Shown here one piece after another: positions 52,127 through 61,160 of a DNA stretch of 64,000 nt (its first letter is position 1; the number at the start of each line of letters is the position of its first letter). The stretch comes from an uncultured Bacteroidales bacterium (GTDB lineage Bacteria > Bacteroidota > Bacteroidia > Bacteroidales > Bacteroidaceae), in assembly GCA_902800305.1 (NCBI GenBank), contig CADCDP010000001.1, positions 1-64,000 of the forward strand, given 5' to 3'. A program made the translations under genes and the position numbers. The notes under the pieces were generated by a model that made no database searches, was not told the origin of the DNA, and saw only the letters and a list, made by a program, of their open reading frames with translations.

Positions 52127-53057
52127 TGCCACCTTTATAGACAGGGCCGAGATAGGTGCGGAGGGGACGAGTGTCGCCGTGAATTTCGTCTTTTTCGACC
52201 AAAAAAGGAAGGTGGAGAATGCGTGAAAGAGTGGGGGAGAGGGTAGTGGTGTAAGTGAGAATGTGGTCAAGGGTTGACCACTCGCCTTGATACTTGTAGG
52301 TGCCAGGACGAAGGTGGGCGATTTGGTCTTTTAGAGGTGTTTTTCGAGTGAGCAATTTGAGTTGAGATGAACGGGTGTCGGCATTGAAGTCTCCCATGAC
52401 GACAAGGTTGGGATGGTGGCGAAGTGCCAAGACAGAATCGATGTTTTCTTTAAGCAGACGAGTTACGGTCATGCTGCGACGGAAAGCCTCGCTACCACCT
52501 CGTTTAGAGGGAAGATGAAGCACATACACATCCACGGTGTCACCTCCTGCAATCGTGCCTGCCACATGCAGAATATCTCGCACAGGATGTTCTGGGATGA
52601 ATGTCCTAATATACCGAGTATCAACTGGATGGAAGGTATAAGGAGAGTAGAGTAGGGCGACATCGATGCCACGTTCATCGGGCGATTGTGTCATGATATA
52701 TCGGTAACCAAGATTGACCAAAGGAGTGCGCCGTGTGAGGTACTCCATCACGGTGTCGTTCTCCACTTCGCAAAGCCCAACAAGGTCGATGGGGCGTTCC
52801 TCGTCGGCTGCCACAATCACCTTGCCCACGCCTCTTAGCTTCTGGAAGAGTTGCCACTTACTCCAATTCCTTTCGCCTCCAGCACAATACTCCAGGTCAT
52901 CCTTGCCCTCGTCGTGGATGGTGTCGAAAGCGTTCTCGATGTTGTAGGACATGACTGTGAACGTTAGCCCTCCAACCCCCAAAGGGGGAGAGCTAACGCG
53001 TTGTGCCCTCAATGGACATGCCCACATCATTAATAATATGAGAAAGAGAAAAGGCAT
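52068..53057 (-). CDS. Endonuclease/exonuclease/phosphatase family protein
   Basis: 329 residues from MPFLFLILLMMWACPLRAQ, a signal peptide; the polA stop overlaps this ATG (TAATG). The EEP fold shows SYNIENAFD (metal-binding Asn/Glu), GLCEVEND, VMGDFNADTRSSQ and a late SDHLPV catalytic His. Substrate could be nucleic acid or a phosphoester; exported members occur in many Bacteroidota. Residues VSSPPLGVGGL after the signal come from a palindromic repeat (52963-52997). Confidence 0.85.
   Translation of the reverse strand: MPFLFLILLMMWACPLRAQRVSSPPLGVGGLTFTVMSYNIENAFDTIHDEGKDDLEYCAGGERNWSKWQLFQKLRGVGKVIVAADEERPIDLVGLCEVENDTVMEYLTRRTPLVNLGYRYIMTQSPDERGIDVALLYSPYTFHPVDTRYIRTFIPEHPVRDILHVAGTIAGGDTVDVYVLHLPSKRGGSEAFRRSMTVTRLLKENIDSVLALRHHPNLVVMGDFNADTRSSQLKLLTRKTPLKDQIAHLRPGTYKYQGEWSTLDHILTYTTTLSPTLSRILHLPFLVEKDEIHGDTRPLRTYLGPVYKGGISDHLPVMVQFHATSWPAR
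52963..52997. repeat. Palindromic repeat inside the endonuclease gene
   Basis: GTTAGC (52963-52968) and GCTAAC (52992-52997) flank CCCTCC...CCCCC-aaa-GGGGGAGA. It is the same family as the elements in parE and coaD and is translated just after the signal peptide. Confidence 0.8.
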
Positions 53058-55930
53058 TAGTGTGCTTCGAGCCAATTCTTGCCCCATCCGCAGTCAGCAA
53101 AGAGTGGGACGGAGAGTTGGATGGCATTCTGCATCTCGTTGATAACCAGTTCTTGAAGTTGTTCCTTTTCTTCGGGTACGACCGAGAAGTTAAGTTCGTC
53201 GTGTACTTGAAGAATCATCTTCGAACGAAGTCCTTCCTCACGCATCCGTTGGTCGATGCGTATCATGGCTACCTTGATGATGTCGGCAGCCGTACCTTGA
53301 ATGGGGGCGTTGATGGCGTTTCGTTCGGCATATCCGCGCACCACAGCGTTGCGAGAGTTGATTTCGGGCAGTTGGCAACGGCGACCCAGCAATGTCTCTG
53401 TGTAGCCTAATTGACGGGCTTTCTCGATGCTTTTATCCATGTACTGCTTCACGCCTGGATAAGTGGCAAAATAGTCGTCGATAAGCTGTCTGGCTTCCCC
53501 ACGGCTCACTTCCATCCGCTCAGCTAAACCAAAGGCTGAGATGCCGTAGATGATGCCGAAATTAGCTGTTTTGGCCTTTCTTCTCATCGTAGAAGTCACC
53601 TCGTTGATGGGTACTTTGAAGATTTTGGCGGCTGTTGCCTGATGGATGTCGTGGCCGCTGTTGAAGTCTTCCACCATGTTGTGGTCTTGGCTCAGATGTG
53701 CCATCAAGCGCAGTTCTATTTGGCTGTAGTCGGCAGAGAAGAATAGCTCTCCCTCATCGGGGATGAAGGCTTTACGAACCTCCTTTCCGTTCTCGTCACG
53801 AATGGGGATGTTCTGCAAATTGGGGTTGCTCGAAGAAAGTCTTCCTGTGGCTGTAACCGCTTGATTATAGGAAGTGTGTATGTGCCCTGTACGAGGATTG
53901 ACCAGTTGAGGTAGGGCATCGATGTAAGTGCTTAACAGCTTCTTATAACCACGATAGTCGAGTATCTTCTCCACTACGGGATGCCTACTTTTCAGCGTGA
54001 GCAGAGTGGCTTCGTCCGTCACGTATTGCCCCGTCTTGGTTTTCTTGGGTTTCGAGTCGATTTTCAGTTTATCGAAGAGAAGTTCTCCAATCTGTTTGGG
54101 CGAACTGATGTTCAGTGCCTCGCCAGCCACTTCGCGGATTTCCTTCTCGATGGCATCCATCCGTTCGGTGAACACCTTCGACGTTTCGGCCAACGATGCT
54201 TCGTCGATTCTGGCACCGTTCATCTCCATGCGAGCCAACACTGGTACCAACGGCATCTCCACCTCGTCGAAGAGTTTCCACAGATTCTTTTCGTGCAGTT
54301 CCTTCTCCAAGATGTTTTTTAGTTTCAGCGTCACGTCGGCATCTTCTGCTGCATACTCATATACCTCTTTCGGATCGAGTTCGCGCATGGAACGTTGCTT
54401 CTTTCCCGAACCGATGAGTTCATCAATGTGGATGGTCTTATACTTCAGATAGACTTCTGCCAGATAATCCATGTTGTGTCGGAGTTCGGGAGCGATGATG
54501 TAGTGGGCAATCATTGTGTCGATCATCTTCCCTTCGAGGTGGATGCCGTAGTTGGCAAGCACCATCATATCGTACTTGATGTTTTGACCTATTTTCAGAA
54601 TAGTGTCCGACTCATAGATGTTCTTGAACCTATTAACAACATTTAACGCTTTCTCAAAGTCTTCCCCTTCCCATCCTTCGTGAGCAGGCACTGGCACATA
54701 AAAAGCCTCACCTTCCTCGACTGAGAAGCTCAAACCGACCAATTTAGCCGATACAGCGTCCACCGAAGTAGTTTCTGTGTCTAAACTTACAAAACCCTTT
54801 GTCAAGATTTTTGCAGCTAAATTCTCCATTTCTTCCTCCGAATCAACAAGTTGGTAGTTATGGTGGGTACTGCTCAAGTCGCTGAGATTCGAAAAAAACA
54901 AATCGTCTGTCCCTTCGGTCGCAAATTTCGCCTCTTTTTGAGGCTTAGAAGAGGGGGTTGGAACTGTTGGCGCATCTCCTCCGAAGAGGTCACCACTGAA
55001 GAGGTCGCCCATCTTGTCTTTAGATGCTTTGGCCGATGGGGTAGGGGAGGGCGCTCCTGCTTCACCACCAAATTTCTTTCGGCTGAGTGTGCGGAACTCC
55101 AATCGCTCGAAAATATCTTTCAGTGCCACCTCGTCGATGGGTTCACGTTTCAAGCTGTCGAGGTCGAGCGTGATGGGTACGTCGGTCTTGATGGCTGCGA
55201 GGAACTTCGACATCTTGATGTCCTCCACGTGTTCCTCCACTTTCTTCTTTATGGCTCCTTTCAGTTGGTCGATGTTGGCAAGAAGTCCTTCGATGCTACC
55301 AAACTCGTTGATGAGTTTCACGGCGGTCTTCTCTCCCACACCTGGACAGCCAGGATAGTTGTCCGACGTATCGCCCATCAGTCCTAATAGGTCAATCACC
55401 TGTTTCACGTCGTTGATGCCATACTTTGCCTTCACTTCTTCCTCACCCAAGATGTCGAATCCACCATCAAAACGTGGCTTATACATCCTCACGTTCCGTG
55501 CCACCAGTTGCCCATAGTCCTTGTCTGGAGTCATCATATAGGTGTCAATTTCGCCGATGGATTCGCTCTGTTTGGCCAAAGTACCTATCACATCGTCGGC
55601 CTCATAACCCTGCACTTCGAGTACTGGGATGCGGTAAGCTTTCAACACATCTTTAATAATAGGGACAGCGAAGCGTATGCCTTCAGGTGTTTCTTCGCGT
55701 TGTGCCTTATAGTCAGGGAAGGCCTCATGCCGGAATGTGGGGCCATGAGGGTCGAAGGCCACCCCGATGTAGTCGGGATTCTCTTTCGTGAGAATCTCTT
55801 CCAATGTATTGACGAATCCCAGCACAGCCGACGTGTTTTCGCCCTTGCTGTTGATGCGAGGACTTTTGATGAAGCCATAATAAGCCCGATATATCAATGC
55901 GTATGCATCGAGAAGGAACAGTTTTTTCAT
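53057..55930 (-). CDS. polA: DNA polymerase I
   Basis: A 957-residue three-domain polymerase. The N-terminal 5' nuclease is seen at FLLDAYALIYRAYYG and GYEADDVIGTLA. The proofreading exonuclease is intact (FVSLDTETTSVDA). The polymerase shows motif A (FSADYSQIELRLMAH), motif B (RRKAKTANFGIIYGISAFG) and motif C (VHDELNFSV). A low-complexity linker (about 293-350, rich in Pro/Ser/Asp) separates nuclease and exonuclease domains. It fills Okazaki and repair gaps. The stop overlaps the endonuclease start. Confidence 0.98.
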   Translation of the reverse strand: MKKLFLLDAYALIYRAYYGFIKSPRINSKGENTSAVLGFVNTLEEILTKENPDYIGVAFDPHGPTFRHEAFPDYKAQREETPEGIRFAVPIIKDVLKAYRIPVLEVQGYEADDVIGTLAKQSESIGEIDTYMMTPDKDYGQLVARNVRMYKPRFDGGFDILGEEEVKAKYGINDVKQVIDLLGLMGDTSDNYPGCPGVGEKTAVKLINEFGSIEGLLANIDQLKGAIKKKVEEHVEDIKMSKFLAAIKTDVPITLDLDSLKREPIDEVALKDIFERLEFRTLSRKKFGGEAGAPSPTPSAKASKDKMGDLFSGDLFGGDAPTVPTPSSKPQKEAKFATEGTDDLFFSNLSDLSSTHHNYQLVDSEEEMENLAAKILTKGFVSLDTETTSVDAVSAKLVGLSFSVEEGEAFYVPVPAHEGWEGEDFEKALNVVNRFKNIYESDTILKIGQNIKYDMMVLANYGIHLEGKMIDTMIAHYIIAPELRHNMDYLAEVYLKYKTIHIDELIGSGKKQRSMRELDPKEVYEYAAEDADVTLKLKNILEKELHEKNLWKLFDEVEMPLVPVLARMEMNGARIDEASLAETSKVFTERMDAIEKEIREVAGEALNISSPKQIGELLFDKLKIDSKPKKTKTGQYVTDEATLLTLKSRHPVVEKILDYRGYKKLLSTYIDALPQLVNPRTGHIHTSYNQAVTATGRLSSSNPNLQNIPIRDENGKEVRKAFIPDEGELFFSADYSQIELRLMAHLSQDHNMVEDFNSGHDIHQATAAKIFKVPINEVTSTMRRKAKTANFGIIYGISAFGLAERMEVSRGEARQLIDDYFATYPGVKQYMDKSIEKARQLGYTETLLGRRCQLPEINSRNAVVRGYAERNAINAPIQGTAADIIKVAMIRIDQRMREEGLRSKMILQVHDELNFSVVPEEKEQLQELVINEMQNAIQLSVPLFADCGWGKNWLEAH

Positions 55931-55981
55931 GTCTTTTTGGATTTTGTGTGTAAACTTACAAATAATTTTTGAAAAAAGCAG

Positions 55982-55989
55982 TAACTTTG
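55982..55989 (+). promoter_or_regulatory. -7 element of the polyprenyl synthase gene
   Basis: TAACTTTG with the transcription start expected about 55994. This lies inside the upstream extension of the ORF and supports the start at 56008. Confidence 0.6.
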
Positions 55990-56007
55990 TACCCGAAATT
56001 TCAAAAT

Positions 56008-56985
56008 ATGGACGCTTTACAACAGATACGACAGCCGATTGATGCCGAAATGAGTCGATACAAGCAAGTGTTCGACTCTTATTTAGTGCATTCCAACCCC
56101 ATCCTTCAGGAGGTGTTGGGCAAAATTTCTCGTCGTCAGGGTAAGATGATGCGTCCGATGCTCACGTTGCTCTGTGCTAAGGTGTTGGGTGGTGAAGCGA
56201 ATGACGACACCATCTATACTGCAGCCACCTTCGAGTTTTTCCATACCGCCAGCCTTGTCCACGATGATATTGTGGATGAGAGTGAGGAACGACGTGGTCA
56301 GAAGTCGGTCAACAATGCATACGGAAACCAAGTGGCGGTGTTGGTGGGTGACTTTATTTTGGCTAATGCCCTTCTTTGTGCCGCTAAAACGAGGTCTTCC
56401 CGATTGATTGAGATTGTCTCAACGGCTGCTCAGAATCTTGCCAGTGGTGAACTTTTGCAGTTGAATAATGTACAGAATACTGCCATTGGCTATGAGGTCT
56501 ATTTTGACATCATTAAGAACAAAACTGCCGCACTCTTCTCTGCTTGTGCCGAAGGGGGCGCTTTATCGGTTTCATCGGATGAAATGGACATTTCTGCCAT
56601 GCGAGAATTTGGAGAAAGTGTAGGTATCTGTTTCCAAATTCGCGACGATATTTTTGACTACTATCACGACTCCCAAATTGGCAAACCAACGGGTAACGAC
56701 ATGAAGGAAGGCAAACTCACGCTGCCTGTTATCCATGCTTTGCTTGCTACGGGAAACGAAGAGATGCTTTCCCTCGCACGAAAGGTGAAGACACGCAACG
56801 TTTCTCAGGAGGAAATCAATCTTTTGGTCGATTTCACCAAGAAAAATGGCGGTATTGAGTATGCCATCGAAGTGATGAACGACTATGCGGATAAAGCCAA
56901 GAGCTTGCTCGATCGCTTCCCTGATTCGGCAGCCAAGCAAGCTTTATACACTTTTGTTGATTACGTCATCAATCGTTCCCTCTAA
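56008..56985 (+). CDS. Polyprenyl diphosphate synthase
   Basis: A 325-residue trans-prenyltransferase. Both aspartate-rich motifs are present: DDIVDESEERR (first) and RDDIFDYYHD (second). It extends farnesyl- or geranyl-type diphosphates to the side chain of menaquinone. MDALQQIRQP was chosen as the start because a promoter overlaps the longer frame. It stands alone, divergent from polA. Confidence 0.93.
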   Translation: MDALQQIRQPIDAEMSRYKQVFDSYLVHSNPILQEVLGKISRRQGKMMRPMLTLLCAKVLGGEANDDTIYTAATFEFFHTASLVHDDIVDESEERRGQKSVNNAYGNQVAVLVGDFILANALLCAAKTRSSRLIEIVSTAAQNLASGELLQLNNVQNTAIGYEVYFDIIKNKTAALFSACAEGGALSVSSDEMDISAMREFGESVGICFQIRDDIFDYYHDSQIGKPTGNDMKEGKLTLPVIHALLATGNEEMLSLARKVKTRNVSQEEINLLVDFTKKNGGIEYAIEVMNDYADKAKSLLDRFPDSAAKQALYTFVDYVINRSL

Positions 56986-57027
56986 TCCCATTTTATAAGT
57001 GAAAGGTAAGCCCCCAATAGCTGCCCT

Positions 57028-57110
57028 CGTCACCTCAAAAACGGTGTGAGTCACACCGTGGGTGCCGGTGTGAGTCACACCGACCTATGCGGTCTGACTC
57101 ACACCGTTTT
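57028..57110. repeat. Palindromic repeat element between two convergent genes
   Basis: Two perfect CGGTGTGAGTCACACCG copies (57042-57058, 57066-57082) and a degenerate third (about 57089-57106), flanked on the left by CGTCACCTCAAAAA and on the right by TTTTTAAGGT. The flank is the reverse complement of that at 36055-36069. Confidence 0.9.
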
Positions 57111-57122
57111 TAAGGTACACAA

Positions 57123-57156
57123 AAAGCCCCTTTTCTGATGTATGGGAAGGGGCTTT
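57123..57156. terminator. Bidirectional terminator between ispB-type gene and deoC
   Basis: AAAGCCCCTT (57123-57132) pairs with AAGGGGCTTT (57147-57156). Confidence 0.8.
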
Positions 57157-57197
57157 CTTATCGTGTCCGTTTAGGGATGATGGTTGTGTTTTTTCTC

Positions 57198-58088
57198 TCA
57201 GAAGAACTTCACTTCTTTGCCTTCAATATCAGACAGCAGTTTGTTGGCCAACGAACTGGTGCCGAGTCGTAACCATTGGTTGGTGAGCCACTTTTCACCC
57301 AGCACTTCCTTCACGATGGTATAATAGGTGAGGGCGTCTTCCACAGTCTTCATACCACCAGCGGGTTTGAAGCCAATCTGGATGCCTGTTTTATCGTAGT
57401 ATTCCTTGATGGCTTGACACATCACGAAAGCGGCTTCTGGCGTGGCAGCTGGTTCGAGTTTCCCAGTAGAGGTCTTGATGTAGTCAGCTCCAGCATACAT
57501 GGCCAAGATGCTGGCTTTCTTGATGTTGGAAGCGTTCTTCAAGCATCCTGTTTCAAGGATGGTTTTAAGCTTCTTCTCTCCGCAAACAGCTTTGATTTCA
57601 GCGATTTCGTCACACATACCCTCGTAATCGCCAGCCAAGAACTTGCCCACTGGAATCACGATGTCAATCTCTGTAGCGCCATCCTTCAGGGCAAGGGCGG
57701 TTTCTGCGATTTTTACCTCTATGAAAGATTGGCTCGAAGGGAAGCATCCTGAAACGCAAGCAATCTCGATTTCATCGCTTTCCAAGGTATCGTGACAAAT
57801 CTTCGCAAAGTTCGGGTAAACGCATACGGTGGCTACGTGACCCAGTTCTGGATAAACGTCATCGAACTTGTTTACCTTCTCCACGAACTTGAGCACACTA
57901 TCTTCGCTATCCGTCGTTTTTAAGGTCGTAAGTTCCACGCTGTTAAGGAGGAACTTTTTAACTTCTACATTATTATTCTCTTGTAGGTGTTCTTTCAGCA
58001 GGATTTCCACTTGGCGAGCCACCTGTTCGTCGTTCAGTTCCAAGTCGTATTGACTTAGAATCTTTTCATACTTGTTCTCTTCCATCAT
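57198..58088 (-). CDS. deoC: Deoxyribose-phosphate aldolase
   Basis: A 296-residue class I aldolase that cleaves 2-deoxyribose 5-phosphate. The Schiff-base Lys lies in YIKTSTGK; GFKPAGGMK and DVVIPVGK-type strands complete the TIM barrel. The start MMEENKYEKIL was chosen, since the frame extends 46 codons upstream into dtd. It has a longer N-terminal region than the E. coli enzyme (259), as in the type common in Bacteroidota. Confidence 0.95.
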   Translation of the reverse strand: MMEENKYEKILSQYDLELNDEQVARQVEILLKEHLQENNNVEVKKFLLNSVELTTLKTTDSEDSVLKFVEKVNKFDDVYPELGHVATVCVYPNFAKICHDTLESDEIEIACVSGCFPSSQSFIEVKIAETALALKDGATEIDIVIPVGKFLAGDYEGMCDEIAEIKAVCGEKKLKTILETGCLKNASNIKKASILAMYAGADYIKTSTGKLEPAATPEAAFVMCQAIKEYYDKTGIQIGFKPAGGMKTVEDALTYYTIVKEVLGEKWLTNQWLRLGTSSLANKLLSDIEGKEVKFF

Positions 58089-58099
58089 GATTTGTTGAT

Positions 58100-58552
58100 T
58101 TATTCTTTGTTTTTGGTGTCCATACAGATGGTCACAGGACCGTCGTTCAGTAGCTCCACTTTCATATAAGCTCCGAACTCTCCTGTGGCGACTTTCTTGC
58201 CCATATTGTCCGATAAAACCGTACAAAATCGTTTGTAAAGCGGTATGGTTATCTCATGGCTTCCCGCCCTTAAATAGGAAGGACGATTCCCTTTTTTGTA
58301 ACTGGCCCATAGGGTGAACTGGCTGACCACAAGAATGTCTCCGCCTACATCCATGATGGATTTGTTCATAACACCATTTTCGTCGTCGAAGACACGCAAG
58401 CCACATATCTTCTTGGCCAGCCATTGTATGTCTTCTTCTGTATCAGCGTTTTCGCATCCTAACAGGACTAAATAGCCTTCGCCAATACTGGACTTTACTT
58501 CACCATCGATGCTGACTGATGCGTGCGACACTCTTTGTATAACCGTTCTCAT
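58100..58552 (-). CDS. dtd: D-aminoacyl-tRNA deacylase
   Basis: A 150-residue proofreading enzyme that removes D-amino acids and glycine from tRNA. It has MRTVIQRVSHASVSIDG, SQFTLWASYKKGNRPSYLRA and the closing NDGPVTI with the Gly-cisPro motif. It lies between uvrC (22 bp gap) and deoC. Confidence 0.96.
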   Translation of the reverse strand: MRTVIQRVSHASVSIDGEVKSSIGEGYLVLLGCENADTEEDIQWLAKKICGLRVFDDENGVMNKSIMDVGGDILVVSQFTLWASYKKGNRPSYLRAGSHEITIPLYKRFCTVLSDNMGKKVATGEFGAYMKVELLNDGPVTICMDTKNKE

Positions 58553-58574
58553 AGATATAAGTAATGTGTAGATA

Positions 58575-60395
58575 TTATTCTTCGTTGAAGGCTTCTTTTA
58601 TGAGTCTTGCCTTCGATGCGCCAATAGCTTCGGCAAGTTCTTCATAATCAGCCTCTTTAATGCGCTTTAAGCTTTTAAACTTCGTCAGAAGTTGTGTTTT
58701 AGTTGCTAAACCGATGCCTTTGATGTGGTCAAGTTCCGATTCAGTCGTATGCTTAGCTCGTTTCTGTTTGTGGAAGGTAATGGCAAAGCGATGAACTTCG
58801 TCTTGAATCTGTGTAAGCAGTTTGAATAGAGGACTGTCCATCTCGATGCCCACTACTTGTGCAGGGAAACCAAAGAGCAGTTCGTTGGTGCGGTGGTGGC
58901 TGTCTTTCGCGAGTCCTGCAATTGGGATGTTGAGGTGTAGTTGGTCTTCGATGACTTTCCGCACCACCTCCATTTGTCCTTTACCACCGTCGGTAATGAT
59001 GAGGTCGGGTAGGGGAGTCTCTTCGGCGATTGCTCGGCTGTATTTCCGATAGACGACTTCGTTCATCGATGCGTAATCGTCAGGGCCGATGACCGTCTTG
59101 ATGTTGTACTTTCGATAGTCGTTTTTCGACTTCTTTCCACCGATGAAAACGACACACCCAGCCACCGCATCCTGCCCCATGATGTTGGAGTTGTCGAAAC
59201 ACTCGATGCGCATGGGTATCTTGGAGAGTTTAAGCTTTCGCTGCAATTCCTTCAAGATATTCACATTTCGTTGGTCGGGGTTCAATCGTTCGGCTTGCTT
59301 TAGTGCATCGATTCTGTATTGCCGCACATTTGCCTCTGACAAGAAGAGCAGCTTCTTCTTATCCCCTGCTTTGGGCACGATGAATTGGGCATCTTTCAAC
59401 TGGAAGTCTAACTCGAAGGGTACCACGATTTCCTTTGACTCGTTACCGTATTGTTCTCTCATGTCAACAATGGCCAACGAAAGAATTTCTTCTGGTGTTT
59501 CCTCCAAGCGTTTCTTGTATTCGTTGGTAAAGACTCGTGTGATGCAGCCGTTCACTACGTGCATATAGTTGACGTATGCCTTGTTCTCGTCGTCCTCTAT
59601 ATTGAACACATCGATGTTTTGGTTCGTGCTGGTGATGACGCGGCTTCGGCTATCGAAATCTTTTGCCATCAGATACTTTTGTTTCACCTTTTCTGCTTCG
59701 AGGAATTGTTCTTGTTCAGCCAAAGCCTGCATTTCTTCCTGTAGCCTCATGCATAATAGGCGTGTGTTCCCACTCAGAATCTCTCGTACTTCTTCTATCT
59801 GTTGGAGATATTCTTCGTGCGACTGAAGGCCAATACAGGGTGCTTTGCATTTACCTATATCGTAATAAAGGCACTTTCTAAGCTTTCCTTGTTCGATTTT
59901 ATCGGGGGTAATGGTGGTATGGCACAGACGCACTTGATAGAGTTTTCCAATAAGCTCCATCATCGCGTTCAGAGTTCCAGCATGGCTGAATGGGCCATAG
60001 TAGGTACCCGTCTTCTTGTCGATGTTTCGGGTTTTAATGACACGTGGGAATGGCTCGTTGGTGATACAGACGGAAGGGTAGGTCTTCCCGTCTTTCAGAA
60101 GAATGTTGTAAAACGGTTGGTGCTCCTTGATGAGGTTGTTCTCTTGGATAAGCGCATCTTCATCCGTGGGTACGACCACATATTTAATATCCTCTATCTT
60201 GCTAACTAATATCTGTGTCTTGCGATTCTTGAACGAGTTGTTGAAGTAGGAACTAACACGACGTTTGAGGTTCTTAGCCTTACCCACATAAATCACCTTG
60301 CCATCCTTATCGAGATATTGATAGCATCCTGGTTCTTCGGTAAGGCTGTTGACGATTACCTTTAGTCGTTGGAGTCTTTCTTCGTCTTTGGTCAT
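58575..60395 (-). CDS. uvrC: Excinuclease ABC subunit C
   Basis: A 606-residue nucleotide excision repair nuclease. The GIY-YIG domain is at the N-terminus (GCYQYLDKDGKVIYVGKAKN), followed by the UVR motif (about 205-240), the RNase H-like 5' nuclease (RIECFDNSNIMGQDAVAG ... LIITDGGKGQ) and tandem helix-hairpin-helix (about 560-600). It makes both incisions at UV or bulky lesions. Head of the uvrC-dtd-deoC group. Confidence 0.97.
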   Translation of the reverse strand: MTKDEERLQRLKVIVNSLTEEPGCYQYLDKDGKVIYVGKAKNLKRRVSSYFNNSFKNRKTQILVSKIEDIKYVVVPTDEDALIQENNLIKEHQPFYNILLKDGKTYPSVCITNEPFPRVIKTRNIDKKTGTYYGPFSHAGTLNAMMELIGKLYQVRLCHTTITPDKIEQGKLRKCLYYDIGKCKAPCIGLQSHEEYLQQIEEVREILSGNTRLLCMRLQEEMQALAEQEQFLEAEKVKQKYLMAKDFDSRSRVITSTNQNIDVFNIEDDENKAYVNYMHVVNGCITRVFTNEYKKRLEETPEEILSLAIVDMREQYGNESKEIVVPFELDFQLKDAQFIVPKAGDKKKLLFLSEANVRQYRIDALKQAERLNPDQRNVNILKELQRKLKLSKIPMRIECFDNSNIMGQDAVAGCVVFIGGKKSKNDYRKYNIKTVIGPDDYASMNEVVYRKYSRAIAEETPLPDLIITDGGKGQMEVVRKVIEDQLHLNIPIAGLAKDSHHRTNELLFGFPAQVVGIEMDSPLFKLLTQIQDEVHRFAITFHKQKRAKHTTESELDHIKGIGLATKTQLLTKFKSLKRIKEADYEELAEAIGASKARLIKEAFNEE

Positions 60396-60427
60396 TTTTC
60401 TTGGAGCATTACTTTAACGCTACTTAA

Positions 60428-60443
60428 TGTTCCACGTGAAACA
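60428..60443. other. parS-like centromere site
   Basis: TGTTCCACGTGAAACA fits the bacterial ParB-binding consensus TGTTNCACGTGAAACA at every defined base. It lies between uvrC and apt. Confidence 0.75.
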
Positions 60444-60525
60444 AAACGGGGCTAACCCTCCTATTTTCAAGAGGAAACAAACGTGTGTTCAATGAGTGCT
60501 TGGCGTGTGTTTAACGTAAAACCAT

Positions 60526-61056
60526 TTAGATTTTAAGTAACGTGGTGATTTCGATACCGTCGCCGATAAACTCTCGTCCGTGGAGACCTTCGTCGCGAAT
60601 TTCCACCACGAAGTTCATGTAGCACTTCTTGGGGTTGAACTTCTTGACGAGGTTCCAAGCTGCTTTAATCGTGCCGCCTGTGGCAAGTAGGTCGTCGTGG
60701 ATGAGGATAACATCGTTTTCGTCGATGGCATCAATGTGAATCTCGATTGTGTCGCTCCCATACTCTTTCGTATAGGATTCCTGCATGGTCTTGTAGGGGA
60801 GTTTGCCTGGCTTGCGAGCCATCACGAAACCGGCATTAAGGCGACGTGCGAGAATGGCCCCCATGATGTAGCCGCGTGTTTCGAGGCCGACAATCTTGGT
60901 GATGCCTTTGTCTTTGTAAAGTTCGTAAAGTTCCTCTTCCATAATCCGCAGAGCTTTGGCATCCTTGAAGAGGGTCGTCACGTCGCGGAAGTTGATGCCA
61001 GGACGTGGAAAGTCTGGGATGCTACGCAGATGGTCTAATAAATACTGATTGTTCAT
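60526..61056 (-). CDS. apt: Adenine phosphoribosyltransferase
   Basis: A 176-residue type I phosphoribosyltransferase salvaging adenine. It has FPRPGINFRDVTTLF at the N-terminus and the PRPP motif VILIHDDLLATGGT. The start MNNQYLLDHL was chosen because a longer frame (to 61536) runs through the parS site and mnmG. It is flanked by two parS-like sites. Confidence 0.95.
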   Translation of the reverse strand: MNNQYLLDHLRSIPDFPRPGINFRDVTTLFKDAKALRIMEEELYELYKDKGITKIVGLETRGYIMGAILARRLNAGFVMARKPGKLPYKTMQESYTKEYGSDTIEIHIDAIDENDVILIHDDLLATGGTIKAAWNLVKKFNPKKCYMNFVVEIRDEGLHGREFIGDGIEITTLLKI

Positions 61057-61133
61057 GGTTGTTGTTGAATGATTATATGTTTTGTTTATTGTTCTTTTGT
61101 AAGTCTTTGGTTTTGCATCACATACGTCCGTTT

Positions 61134-61149
61134 TGTTCCACGTGGAACA
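61134..61149. other. parS-like centromere site (perfect palindrome)
   Basis: TGTTCCACGTGGAACA, a perfect 16-bp palindrome, differs from the consensus by one base. It lies between apt and mnmG, 0.7 kb from the first site. Confidence 0.75.
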
Positions 61150-61160
61150 AAAGTGCTGCT

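Noticed and set aside
58089..58226. N-terminal extension of deoC
   Set aside because: Lies in dtd coding sequence; DeoC homology begins at MMEENKYEK.
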